Shown here: positions 7,334-15,698 of the stretch, one piece after another
Position numbering within the stretch: the stretch's first letter is position 1
Layout of the letters: every line of letters begins with the position of its first letter
DNA from: Candidatus Viridilinea mediisalina
GTDB lineage: Bacteria > Chloroflexota > Chloroflexia > Chloroflexales > Chloroflexaceae
Length of the DNA: 44,551 bases
Reading direction: 5' to 3'
Assembly (NCBI RefSeq): GCF_002532535.1
Contig: NZ_NQWI01000034.1
Location: 1 to 44,551 of the forward strand
Made by a program: the position numbers and the translations under genes
Notes under the pieces: generated by a model
Seen by the model: only the letters and a program-made list of their open reading frames with translations
What the model was told of the DNA's origin: nothing
Databases searched by the model: none

Positions 7334-10300
7334 ATCCGAAACTCCTCGTTGAAGGCTTTGATCAACCAGCGCTGCTCAGCGCGTGAGAGCGCGGCCATGC
7401 GGTGCTGTAGCTCATCCCAGAGCGCCTGCACCTCGGTGGTCGCCTCTTGCACCTGGCCATGCTGGGCAATCTCCTTGGCAGCCGTAGCCAGCGCCTCGAT
7501 ATAGGTGTGGCGCTGCTGCCATGTAGGCCAACTGCTGTAGGGCGTCTTGACCGGCTGCAACCTACTGGGCAGCGTGGTGAGCAGCAGATTAGCCGGATCG
7601 TCCGCTGTGTGAACCAACTGTTGCGCCAAGAACTTCGCATTGGGCGAAAGGTGCTCATTGGCTAAAAGCACATGCTCTTGCCGCCACGCCCGCAGTTTCG
7701 TCACTAAGCTACTGGCGCTCCCATTATGGCCATCGGCACCAAAGAGCGGCGCGATCTGGGTAAAGAGCCATGCCGAGGCAACGTCGTGCAGCTTGGCGAG
7801 GCATGTGCATGCACTGCCCGCCTCGGCGAGCAGGTGGTCTACAACCGTCGCATCCCAATCTGTACTCGGTGTTGCGACGGTGAGCAGCGTGGGCAACCTG
7901 TTCAGCAGCCCGGCAGCCGGATCGGGCGTGAGCCACTGGTCGGGCGTGAGCAGCGCCTGCATCAGCGCAATGCTTGGTGCAGCTTCCTCAGCAAAGAGTT
8001 CGTGCAGATCAGCGCTGGTGAGCGTGGTGGCAAAAGCGGGCAGCCGCAACTCGCGCAGCCACTGCTGGTAGTGGGTCGCCACCGCATGGCAGAGGCGCCG
8101 CTTCTCGCGGGGCGGGTTGGCCAGTGGCCGCCGCAGCGCATCGGTGACAAAGGCGTGCAACCACTGCTGTTCGGCGGCACTCAGGGGCTGGTAGTTGGCA
8201 ATCGTCTCAGCGGCACTTGCGACAAGCTTGACGTAGTGCTCAAGTTCAGCGTAGCTTGGCCACTGTTGGTAGCTCTGGGCGCTTGGGGTGATGGCGCGGG
8301 GCAAAGTAATCAGCAGCGTCGTCTCGCCATCATCCAAGGCATCAAGGTGGGTCAAGAGGATCTGGGCCGTCTCATCAAGATCATGTTCGGGCGGAATGGG
8401 GTAACGGCACCGCCATGCACGCAGCCGATCCGCAGGCGTTTGCGTCGCAACAGCGTCATCAGCAGGAAAGAGCGCCACGAGGCGCTCAAGCGTATGCCTA
8501 CGCAGGCGCTGATCAAGCTGCGCGGCATGTTTCAGCGCCTGCGTAAAGCGGGCAACCGCCTGCTCCACCTCAGCCTTACTCCAGCCCTCAAGCCCAAACT
8601 GGCGCGGCAGCCCCTCATTCACCTCACGCTGCCACTCCTGTAGTGGCAGCGGTGTACGCCTGAGCAGCGCACTCAGATCCGCGTAGGCTTGCTGCGTCAA
8701 GCCGGGATACAGTTGCTGCAACTGATTGGCCTGGAGAGTCGTTGTGCAAGCGGGCCACTGCAACCCTTGGGCCCACGTAGCCAGTTCTTGGCCAACCTGT
8801 TCGATCTTAACCCCAACCATAGGGCGTCCCGCCGCCGCCGTTGCGAGGCCAGCGTGCCAAACCTCCTCAGCATTCGCAACATCGCACCACCGCGCATCAA
8901 TCTCGTCACGCGCCCGCTGCACCTCCTTGACCAGACGCTCAACATGATCGATGGTTGACCAGGTGTGATAGGTGGTGTTGATGCCCACAATGGTACGCGC
9001 AAATTCATCAAGGATCGCTGCGCGAATACTACTCGTCGAGCGGTTGGTAACCAAGAAGAATTGGCGCGCTTGGCTATTGAGTTGCGTCGTAGCTTGGCCC
9101 TGAAGCACCTGCCGGTGCGAACGCCAACGGTAGATCGTGGCCCACATCTCATCAGGCGGACGGTCGGCACAGTTAAAGACCGCAGCCACCGCACGGGTGG
9201 CATAGCCTTCAAGTCCATTGGGCAACTGCTCAAGCAGACGGCAGGTTTCAGCCCAAGCATCAAGCAGATCGGCTACAAGCGCATCATCCCATGCCGCATG
9301 ATCGGCAGGGGCACCTAAGGTCTCAGGCAGACTCTTGAGCAGAGTGTAGGCGAGTGCGTCTTCGTTGCGTAGATTGTGCAGCAGCAGTATAGCCGCTGCG
9401 ATAACCGGCGCGGGGTAATCGGGCATGAGCGCCGCAAGCCGCTCGGCCTGTAACTTTTCGGCCAACAGGGGCAGCCGCAAGCCTTTCAGCCACTGCTTGA
9501 GTTGCTCGGCCACCCGTGAGCGCAGCGTCTTACCGTGACCACCACTCGGATCAAAGGGCTGCTGCAAGCCCACGCGCACCAACTCGTAGAGCCAACGCCG
9601 CTCAAGCTCACTCAGCGGCTGGAAGCGCACCTGATAATCGTGCGGTTTTTCGATCAACTCCTTGAGCACCTTCTCATCAAGTGCCACATCTTGGGCTTGG
9701 TTGCCCTTGAGCTTGCTCAGTTCAAGCGCATCAACATAGAAGGTGAAGAAAGCGCCGCTAAAGGCAAAGATCAGCGAATTGTAGAGGCCAAAGGGTGGCG
9801 CACGCAGCAGATCAACCAACTTGCTCCAAGGCTTCCCGTCGCGCAAATGGCTCTTGTAGAGTTCCCAGACCTTCTGGCTGTTGAAGTGTGCGCTCGAGGG
9901 TTCCGTAAGCTCAAAGATCTCATGGACACTATCGGAGCGAAGCGCTTTCACCAGCCCCAATTCCGTGAACGCCTTGCGAATCACTACCTCCTCTTTGTTG
10001 CCCTTCTTGCTGATTCGAATTTCAGGCTTTAAGATCTCGGCAACCGCACGCCCAAGGTTGGGGGTATAGCTCTCAGCCTTCAAGTGCTGCTCTAGGGAAT
10101 GTTTAGGCGTAGCAGGATAGACGGCATCCATAACGCGGGAGGCCAACTTTTGAGCATCGGCACGCAGATTCATGTTGGGCTGACTGGCACCGTTGTAGAA
10201 CCATTCCCATAACTTCTCTTCACGAAGTTGTGCAACAGCTTCGTGAAAGGGCTTGGCAAAGCCACTCCCCACCTTGCCATGCTCTTGCAGGAAACTCTTC

Positions 10301-12411
10301 GCGGCACTATCAAGGCTCTCATCGCCCTGCACCGCCTGTAGCGCCCGGTAGCTCTTGAAGCGCTCCAAGACATCCAGCGGCACCGTCGGGACAGCGACGA
10401 CGAGACGTGGGTTGCGGCGGGTCAATTCACGGGCTTTACTCTGCGCCTCAGTACGCTTCTCTTCGCTGCTAACGATCACATACCAGAGTAAGCCATCGCG
10501 AGCATTGTTCAGATCGTCCTTGAGCCGTGCGGCGCTATTGAGTTCCACCAGACTGATATATTTGGCTCTCAACTCGCGGGCACTGCCCCGTTCGCGGTTG
10601 TACTCCTCAGCTCTGATGCGTTCAGCAGGATGGGCCGCTTGCAAAAACGAGACACTCACCTCCGGCATACTCTGCGCCTTGTTGATCACGCGCTGACGCA
10701 GATTCATTGGATTCACCCGCCCCGGCATGGGCAAGCTATAGGCACCCAAGGCGGCCCCATCGGCATCGTTGGGCGGATAGACCGCCTCGATCTGCTCAAG
10801 CACCTGGAGTGCGTCACGCAACGCCTGCTCGGCCCCTGGCGGCAGGTTGAGCGCCTGGCGCAACAGATGGCGCGTCGGACTGAGGCTCGGCGCAACCACC
10901 TCGCAGAAGGCGATTACCTTGAGGGCACGGCGGGCCAAGGTGGTATCAAATTGGACATTAGCGAGTTGTTGCAGCGCGTGGTTGTAAGCATCAATAACCT
11001 CCTGCCGACGCACCTGAATGCTCTGGAAAAAGTAGTCAAAGAGCCAATCGAGAGTCAAGAGGTTGTGCCAATCGGGATACGAACTGGCCAGAGTGGTCTG
11101 CGCCAGAAAACCGCTCAAGCCCTCCTGATCCTTGAGGAATAGGAACATGGTGCGATTGGTCTGGGCAACACGATTGTTGATCTGCGGAAGTGCAAAAGTG
11201 ACAATGGGATGCAATGGAAAGCAGCCTTCAACCACCATCTCACTGAGCCACGTCTTTGGCTTGTTGGGCCAGAGGGTACGGGCGAGATCAATAAGTTCAT
11301 CGCGCTGGCGGTTCGGCAGGGCCACAGCATCCTTGTCAAGACGCAAGAGAGCGCCGCGTAGCAACTCAGCGCTATCCTGTGTATCAAGGGCAAACGCCTT
11401 AAAACGCCCGCCAGCCTTCTCAATTGTTTGCTTCACCGATCCCGATGTACTCTCTTCTCTTGTGACACCTGCGAAGCCCACAAGCGTAGCAACCACAAAG
11501 TGGAGTTGATTCACACCCGAAGCGACACTCGCATTGGCCAAATCTTGCACCCCTAACGCTTCAACCTCTACCTCCACTGACTGCTGATCGCCCGCACGAG
11601 CAAGGCGGCGCAGCACCTCGGTAAACTCATCACAAACCACCACAATCCCACTGTGACTACCCCGCTCACAGAGGGCTTGGGCCACACGCCGATAGGTTTC
11701 GTGGGGATGGGCATAGCTATAGATGTCAAAAGCGGTACCGGTTGCTTCACGGAAGGCACGCTGAAAGGCGGGAAAGACCGTACCAGCACTCGGCCCGGCC
11801 AGCTCCTGCAGCAAGCGCGACAATTCCATTGCCTCATTGTTGCGCAGCGCCTCAATAAAGCGCGGCAATACGGCATGGCCTTCATCCTGCCAAGCCTCAA
11901 TCTTCTGGCGCGCCGCCGAATAGCGCGTCGGCAGCATCAGATCATCAAGCCCGGCCTGCTTCAACGCCTGTTCAAGACCATGCAGAATAAAGCCGGCAAA
12001 TGGCGTCACCGCATTGGCCTGTAGCAAGACCACCAGAAAGGGCTTCTTGTTGGCACGCTGCTGGTAGATCGTCGTGTATTGCGCCTCATGAAGCCGCTTC
12101 AGCTTCGCATAGAAGGGCTGCATCAGCGGATCATCCACCGAGCGCGAAACGTAGTTGCAGAGCATCAGCAGCAGATCGGACTTGCCGGTACCAAAGGTGC
12201 CATGCAACATCCGCGCACGCTCATCGCTTGAAGCACGCATACTCTGGGCAACTTCGGCAAAGAATTCAATCGTCTGACTGGTAGGAATATAGGAGTTGAC
12301 CAACTGGGCATTCTGCTCAGGATCATTAAAGTGGTCGGGCAACGCAACCGCCGGCTTAAAGCTGGCGTCAACCGTCACGAGCCTATCGAGTCGGAGGGCA
12401 GCATCGTTCAT
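7330..12411 (-). CDS. brxC: BrxC-type large P-loop ATPase, extended by three ~238-aa repeats (1,693 aa)
   Basis: Walker A is HGTFGTGKSD (residues 70-79) and Walker B IVVVCDEF (256-263), as in BrxC/PglY ATPases. The ATG at 12411 is preferred over the longer reading to 12486: it has AGGAG 7 bases upstream, and the extra codons run into spacer and repeat DNA. BrxC of type 1 is about 1,200 aa; this one is about 500 aa longer. Residues from about 930 to the end are built of three tandem modules. Marks recur at about 238 aa: LRLPLLAEKLQ (978), LQWPACTTTLQ (1217), LRLPAFATTLT (1455); then YRWRSHRQ (1094), LRAWRCRY (1329), LRAWRQEH (1573). A fourth copy begins at LSRAEQRWL (1675) and the protein ends. 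The pglZ GTG overlaps its stop. Confidence 0.88.
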   Translation of the reverse strand: MNDAALRLDRLVTVDASFKPAVALPDHFNDPEQNAQLVNSYIPTSQTIEFFAEVAQSMRASSDERARMLHGTFGTGKSDLLLMLCNYVSRSVDDPLMQPFYAKLKRLHEAQYTTIYQQRANKKPFLVVLLQANAVTPFAGFILHGLEQALKQAGLDDLMLPTRYSAARQKIEAWQDEGHAVLPRFIEALRNNEAMELSRLLQELAGPSAGTVFPAFQRAFREATGTAFDIYSYAHPHETYRRVAQALCERGSHSGIVVVCDEFTEVLRRLARAGDQQSVEVEVEALGVQDLANASVASGVNQLHFVVATLVGFAGVTREESTSGSVKQTIEKAGGRFKAFALDTQDSAELLRGALLRLDKDAVALPNRQRDELIDLARTLWPNKPKTWLSEMVVEGCFPLHPIVTFALPQINNRVAQTNRTMFLFLKDQEGLSGFLAQTTLASSYPDWHNLLTLDWLFDYFFQSIQVRRQEVIDAYNHALQQLANVQFDTTLARRALKVIAFCEVVAPSLSPTRHLLRQALNLPPGAEQALRDALQVLEQIEAVYPPNDADGAALGAYSLPMPGRVNPMNLRQRVINKAQSMPEVSVSFLQAAHPAERIRAEEYNRERGSARELRAKYISLVELNSAARLKDDLNNARDGLLWYVIVSSEEKRTEAQSKARELTRRNPRLVVAVPTVPLDVLERFKSYRALQAVQGDESLDSAAKSFLQEHGKVGSGFAKPFHEAVAQLREEKLWEWFYNGASQPNMNLRADAQKLASRVMDAVYPATPKHSLEQHLKAESYTPNLGRAVAEILKPEIRISKKGNKEEVVIRKAFTELGLVKALRSDSVHEIFELTEPSSAHFNSQKVWELYKSHLRDGKPWSKLVDLLRAPPFGLYNSLIFAFSGAFFTFYVDALELSKLKGNQAQDVALDEKVLKELIEKPHDYQVRFQPLSELERRWLYELVRVGLQQPFDPSGGHGKTLRSRVAEQLKQWLKGLRLPLLAEKLQAERLAALMPDYPAPVIAAAILLLHNLRNEDALAYTLLKSLPETLGAPADHAAWDDALVADLLDAWAETCRLLEQLPNGLEGYATRAVAAVFNCADRPPDEMWATIYRWRSHRQVLQGQATTQLNSQARQFFLVTNRSTSSIRAAILDEFARTIVGINTTYHTWSTIDHVERLVKEVQRARDEIDARWCDVANAEEVWHAGLATAAAGRPMVGVKIEQVGQELATWAQGLQWPACTTTLQANQLQQLYPGLTQQAYADLSALLRRTPLPLQEWQREVNEGLPRQFGLEGWSKAEVEQAVARFTQALKHAAQLDQRLRRHTLERLVALFPADDAVATQTPADRLRAWRCRYPIPPEHDLDETAQILLTHLDALDDGETTLLITLPRAITPSAQSYQQWPSYAELEHYVKLVASAAETIANYQPLSAAEQQWLHAFVTDALRRPLANPPREKRRLCHAVATHYQQWLRELRLPAFATTLTSADLHELFAEEAAPSIALMQALLTPDQWLTPDPAAGLLNRLPTLLTVATPSTDWDATVVDHLLAEAGSACTCLAKLHDVASAWLFTQIAPLFGADGHNGSASSLVTKLRAWRQEHVLLANEHLSPNAKFLAQQLVHTADDPANLLLTTLPSRLQPVKTPYSSWPTWQQRHTYIEALATAAKEIAQHGQVQEATTEVQALWDELQHRMAALSRAEQRWLIKAFNEEFRM

Positions 12412-12463
12412 TGTGGTACTCCTAAGCTTCGGGAAGACCCAAAACCCGCTGGTAGTAGGCGCT

Positions 12464-12611
12464 TTAGACAAGGTTTTAGGGTACATTGCAGTTTGGTCTC
12501 CGACGGAGTGCCGACTTTAGTCGGCTGAGGTCGTAGGTTGCCATTAGATGCCGACTAAAGTCGGCACTCCAACTGTAAAGTTGAAAGGCCGTTTCTGAAA
12601 CCTTGTCTTAA
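12464..12611. mobile_element. Family A MITE-like element, full length about 147 bp
   Basis: The outer ends TTAGACAAGGTTT (12464) and AAACCTTGTCTTAA (ending 12611) are inverted repeats. The inner core 12505-12570 is GGAGTGCCGACTTTAGTCGGC with its inverse. This copy shows the full size of the family. It occupies the gap between the BrxF-like gene and brxC, about 50 bp upstream of the brxC start. Confidence 0.75.
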
Positions 12612-12680
12612 CGCCCTAATGAATCCGTGAATGGCGCTCAAGCGCCTACGACGAACAAGCAATGCTATGCGTTCTGTTTG

Positions 12681-12727
12681 TCCCTCATCCCTCATCCCTC
12701 ATCCCTCATCCCTCATCCCTCATCCCT
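12681..12727. repeat. Heptamer array (CCCTCAT)n at the 3' end of the BrxF-like gene
   Basis: Almost seven perfect copies of a 7-bp unit. The array overlaps the last codons of the BrxF-like gene and supplies its stop. A 7-bp period changes frame at every unit, so a stop appears quickly. Confidence 0.9.
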
Positions 12728-13179
12728 AAGTGAAAATAGGCCAACTGATCACTCTGCGGCAAGAGCGAAGCAAGCTGTACAGGCTCAAAGAAATTACTGA
12801 CCAGAATCAGGCCGCACGGCAGATCGGACAGGCGGCTCGCTTGGTGGGCAAAGAGACGCCGCTGCCCGTCAGACCAACAGGCGAAGAGGGCATCAAGTTC
12901 ATCCACGAGCAACACTGGCTGGGTCGTTGCACGACACCAGCCACGCAGATCGTTCAGCAGATCAGCCACCTGGTAGGTCTCGATCCGATCATGCAACTGC
13001 GCGAAATAGTCCGCGTCCAGCGTATAGTTCAGGTAGCGCCAAGTGGCATGGGCGCAGAGCCGCTTGGCCAGAGTCGTCTTGCCCGCTAGAGGCCCGCCAA
13101 TCAGCCAAGCCGTGCGGTAGCGCGGCTGGTTGCACCATGTCTGAAAGAGGGCGGCGGCTTGTGGAAGAAGATTATTCAT
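12706..13179 (-). CDS. Small P-loop ATPase, BrxF-like
   Basis: A 157-aa protein with Walker A GGPLAGKTT (28-36), Walker B VLLVDELDALF (89-99) and a sensor-like LILVSNF (124-130). Size and motifs resemble BrxF, the approximately 150-aa P-loop protein that precedes brxC in type 3 BREX; here too it directly precedes brxC. I chose the ATG at 13179, which has GGAGGTGA upstream; the longer reading overlaps the DUF4007 gene. The last residues (GMRDEG) and the stop are encoded by the heptamer array, so the original C-terminus may have been replaced. It lies 49 bp after the DUF4007 gene. Confidence 0.7.
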   Translation of the reverse strand: MNNLLPQAAALFQTWCNQPRYRTAWLIGGPLAGKTTLAKRLCAHATWRYLNYTLDADYFAQLHDRIETYQVADLLNDLRGWCRATTQPVLLVDELDALFACWSDGQRRLFAHQASRLSDLPCGLILVSNFFEPVQLASLLPQSDQLAYFHLGMRDEG

Positions 13180-13228
13180 AATCCAAGTCACCTCCGGTGA
13201 GGGTTTGGGGCACAGACCCAACCAATCC

Positions 13229-14059
13229 CTACGTTCCAGAGGCACCATCCGCAGGAGCATAGTACCGCTGCAACAACGTAACGACCGGCTCGTGGTAGCG
13301 GCGCGTCACCGGCTCGTGCTGGGTATCGGCAAAACTGAGCAACCCAACGGCCTGTAGGTGTAGCACCATGTCACGCACCTGGCTTGGCGTCGCCACAAAG
13401 ACACGCCCCAGAAATTCGGGTTCGTCGGCAATCTGCGAGAGCCGAATCGTATCGAGCCCCGGGTAGCGGCGCTGCCAGGTGTCAAAGAGGGCGTAGGCGG
13501 CAATCAGGTTTTCTGGCAGCTTCGCCAAGGCTGCACGGAAGCGCCGCTGCGGTTGTTTGCTGAGCATGGCAAGCTCACCTAATCCGTTCGTATTGGTATA
13601 GGTCTTTACCAACGCTTTCGCATCTTCCTTCACCGCATCACGATTCTCTGGCTGCTCAGGCAATACCCGTTCGACATACTCCCGCAACTCTTCGGGCGTA
13701 AAGCTTTTGCCCGGAAAGACAAACTCATTGAAGCAGCGATACCAGACCTCAGCCCGTTCATCGTGTTCACTCACCAAGAAGTAGTGCAGCAGCCAGAGCG
13801 TACCAGGGCGCACGAGGTCGGGATCATACTCAGCAGCCAGCGCCCCAAATTCGGAGAGATAGTAACCCTGCCGGTTGAATGAGCCTAAACCCAGCTTACA
13901 AAACCAGCCGCGCAGACCCTCGATCTTATAGGGATTAATGCCAAGATAGGCACCAATAGAAGCCTTTGAGCTCGCCTCACCCGCCTTGATGCACTGCAAC
14001 AAGCCCTTCATCAGCTCACGATCAAGGGGAAATTTCTGATTGAAACAGAGTGTACGCAT
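13229..14059 (-). CDS. DUF4007 family protein of the BREX type 4 operon
   Basis: A 276-aa protein starting MRTLCFNQKFPLDRE with AAGGAG 4 bases upstream of the ATG at 14059. The N-terminal part reads like a winged helix-turn-helix (ASIGAYLGINPYKIEGLRGW, about residues 32-51), followed by the GLGSFNRQGYYLSEFG and DPDLVRPGTLWLLHYFL segments typical of DUF4007. Proteins of this family are known next to PAPS-reductase-like genes in DNA-sulfur and BREX-type operons; the biochemical role is not established. It lies between brxP and the BrxF-like gene and is probably a DNA-binding subunit of the modification side. A family A element separates it from brxP. Confidence 0.75.
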   Translation of the reverse strand: MRTLCFNQKFPLDRELMKGLLQCIKAGEASSKASIGAYLGINPYKIEGLRGWFCKLGLGSFNRQGYYLSEFGALAAEYDPDLVRPGTLWLLHYFLVSEHDERAEVWYRCFNEFVFPGKSFTPEELREYVERVLPEQPENRDAVKEDAKALVKTYTNTNGLGELAMLSKQPQRRFRAALAKLPENLIAAYALFDTWQRRYPGLDTIRLSQIADEPEFLGRVFVATPSQVRDMVLHLQAVGLLSFADTQHEPVTRRYHEPVVTLLQRYYAPADGASGT

Positions 14060-14107
14060 CGTTCTCCTTAGGCATGTTTCACAGTTGGCCATTCCAGCTT
14101 GACAGTT

Positions 14108-14267
14108 GGAGTGCCGACTTTAGTCGGCTGAGGCCACTGGAAGCCGACTAAAGTCGGCACTCCGTCGGACCAAACTGTCAAGTGCGTTTGAACCATGTCT
14201 TAAACTACAATCGGCACTCCGTCGGACCAAACTGTCAAGTGCGTTTGAACCATGTCTTAAACTACAA
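14108..14267. repeat. Family A palindrome plus a 57-bp tandem duplication at the brxP stop
   Basis: The core 14108-14163 is GTGCCGACTTTAGTCGGC and its inverse. A 57-bp unit starting TCGGCACTCCGTCGG occurs at 14154-14210 and again directly at 14211-14267. The second copy contains the brxP stop codon (14262-14264). Outer arms CTTGACAGTT and AACTGTCAAG surround the core. Confidence 0.8.
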
Positions 14268-15098
14268 ATGGCAAATATCACAGCCCCGCTCATCATCCTC
14301 AGCATCCAGGGCCGCGCCGATCAACTCAATCAACGGCTGATCGGGGCGCTGGCGGCGCTCCTGTTCGAGCCGTTGGGCGTGTTGGGCCTTGATCTGCGCG
14401 ATGCGCTCCGGGCGCTCAAGTTCGGCCAGGCTCTCGCGTTGCCGCCAGAAGAACTGCTCACCGTCACGCTTCGACTCATAGGCTTTGGCCTGCTCATACA
14501 GCTCAGGATGGCGCTCCTTGAGCCCCACCCACTCGCCAGAGCGCTGGTAGAAGCAGAACCAGCAGCCACTCCGCTGCCGCCATTCGTAATAACTGGGCAG
14601 ACCAATACCCGAATCTTCCAAAATACGCTCAATATCGGCCAGTTTCAAGCCAAATTCTTTGAAGGGAAAGACCGGCTGAATATTGGGCTTAGTCGAGACA
14701 TAGCCACTCCGCTCCTCATCGGCACGGATGCCCACATAGCTCCAGACCTGATCATCGCCCACAAAATACTCAAAGGGTTCAATCTTCAGCTTGCGCGTAC
14801 ACCAGCGCACCCGCGCCGAAGGCAGCATCCCGCCATACATCTCAAGCCAATGGTCAAAGCCGCGCTCGGCATTGAGCCGCATAATCGGGCGTTGCAAATA
14901 GGCCGCGAGGCGATCAAGGTACTCATAGGTCTCCGGCAATTCCTTATGGGTATCGCAGAAGAGATACTCCAACTGCGGGATTTTGCCGCGCAGGAAAATC
15001 GCCAGCGCAGTACTATCCTTACCGCCACTCAAATTGACAATATGGCGTCCGGGGCGCTCGGCCCAGGCGCGGATGATCTGATCATCGGAAGTTTGCAT
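14262..15098 (-). CDS. brxP: BrxP, PAPS-reductase-like (DndC-like) protein, first gene of the BREX type 4 operon
   Basis: A 278-aa ATP pyrophosphatase-fold protein. The PP-loop SGGKDST is at 24-30, with CDTHKELPETYEY after the second strand. Cysteines C100 (RWCTRK), C179/C182 (GCWFC) and C273/C276 (CDIC) are placed like iron-sulfur ligands of DndC-type enzymes. In DndC the PP-loop and a 4Fe-4S cluster serve sulfur insertion into the DNA backbone; type 4 BREX is defined by this gene together with brxC, pglZ and brxL. The sequence therefore suggests phosphorothioate-type marking rather than the PglX adenine methylation of other BREX types, which is inference for this strain. The first ATG at 15098 is used. 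A probable promoter lies about 350 bp upstream. Confidence 0.88.
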   Translation of the reverse strand: MQTSDDQIIRAWAERPGRHIVNLSGGKDSTALAIFLRGKIPQLEYLFCDTHKELPETYEYLDRLAAYLQRPIMRLNAERGFDHWLEMYGGMLPSARVRWCTRKLKIEPFEYFVGDDQVWSYVGIRADEERSGYVSTKPNIQPVFPFKEFGLKLADIERILEDSGIGLPSYYEWRQRSGCWFCFYQRSGEWVGLKERHPELYEQAKAYESKRDGEQFFWRQRESLAELERPERIAQIKAQHAQRLEQERRQRPDQPLIELIGAALDAEDDERGCDICHL

Positions 15099-15103
15099 AG
15101 GCT

Positions 15104-15137
15104 AGGGGTAGGAAACAGGAAGTAGGAAACAGGAAAG
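15104..15137. repeat. Short heptamer array upstream of brxP
   Basis: Four to five imperfect 7-bp units of the types AGGAAAC and AGGAAGT lie immediately upstream of the brxP start, in the place where a ribosome-binding site is expected. On the coding strand the units read GTTTCCT, so no good Shine-Dalgarno is seen. Confidence 0.6.
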
Positions 15138-15142
15138 AACAT

Positions 15143-15176
15143 GTGTTCATTGCCGCAAAAGAGCGCAAAGGAATGC
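15143..15176 (-). repeat. Family H repeat, left copy
   Basis: About 28 bp (GTTCATTGCCGC followed by AAAGAGCGCAAAGG) recur in inverted orientation at 16075-16103. The two copies flank the whole brxP-trpB2 regulatory region. Each is followed outward by a short tandem array. Confidence 0.65.
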
Positions 15177-15440
15177 AACAAAACAGCGTTACCTTCGCCC
15201 CTCTCCCACAACGTGGGAGAGGCGATGCCCTGCCCTTCGACAAGCTCAGGGACCGCTTGTCGAAAGGGGAAGGGGGGTGAGGGCCATCCTGGGCATCCCA
15301 AAGCCTTATCCGCAAGCACCCCTGATGTCGGCCCTCCCACCTATGGGAATCGGAGTGTAAAAAAAATTGGTCAGGCTACGCACCTGCGCGTTGCTGGTGA
15401 AGCTGCCAACGCGCAACGAAAAAGATGGGTTCTTCTCATG
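15177..15440. other. brxP leader region, no gene
   Basis: No plausible gene. It contains a CTTCGACAAGCTCAGGGACC motif (about 15237) facing a GCTTGTCGAAAGG inverse, which is a palindrome. A hairpin-capable pair GCGCGTTG / CAACGCGC lies near 15387-15415. These would be part of a long brxP leader transcript if the promoter at 15446 is used. Confidence 0.45.
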
Positions 15441-15445
15441 AAACC

Positions 15446-15451
15446 ATTATA
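15446..15451 (-). promoter_or_regulatory. Candidate -10 box for the BREX operon
   Basis: The minus strand reads TATAAT in the context ATACTATAATGG. No clear TTGACA is present 16-18 bp upstream, so the -35 side is weak and the operon may need an activator. About 340 bases of leader would precede brxP. Confidence 0.4.
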
Positions 15452-15591
15452 GTATAAAAGTGAACCACTCAGTAGCCAGAAAACATGCCATTTGACTGCC
15501 CTCTCATTCCTTCCAAGAGTGTATGGGTAGATGCGTAGGGCTCCAGCAACGTTGCCTGATCGGCAAAGGCGTAGCTGCCCCATTTTCGTCC

Positions 15592-15635
15592 CCCCCTTTC
15601 GTTTTGGCGACTTCGTCGCCAAAACGAAAGGGGGG
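15592..15635. repeat. Strong perfect hairpin between the divergent promoters
   Basis: CCCCCTTTCGTTTTGGCGA pairs perfectly with TCGCCAAAACGAAAGGGGG around a CTTCG loop, giving a 19-bp stem. No T-run follows on either strand, so it is not a canonical terminator. It lies just upstream of the trpB2 promoter, and a similar GC-rich stem with a GAA loop occurs at 19935-19969. Confidence 0.8.
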
Positions 15636-15642
15636 AATCAAT

Positions 15643-15672
15643 TTGACACCCCCCAAGCAGACGTGCTATACT
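15643..15672 (+). promoter_or_regulatory. Promoter of the T-box-trpB2 transcript
   Basis: TTGACA (15643-15648), an 18-bp spacer and TATACT (15667-15672) form a near-consensus housekeeping promoter. Start of transcription is expected near 15679, about 20 bases before T-box stem I. Confidence 0.75.
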
Positions 15673-15698
15673 CCACGCCAAGTACATACCCCAATAGC

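Noticed and set aside
12412-12486. Extra 25 codons at the brxC start
   Set aside because: The codons run into spacer and the end of a family A element; ATG 12411 has a good ribosome-binding site.
14268-15125. 285-codon plus-strand frame opposite brxP
   Set aside because: Antisense shadow; brxP has clear PP-loop and cysteine motifs.
15592-15635. Strong hairpin as a Rho-independent terminator
   Set aside because: No T-run on either strand; it lies between divergent promoters rather than after a gene.
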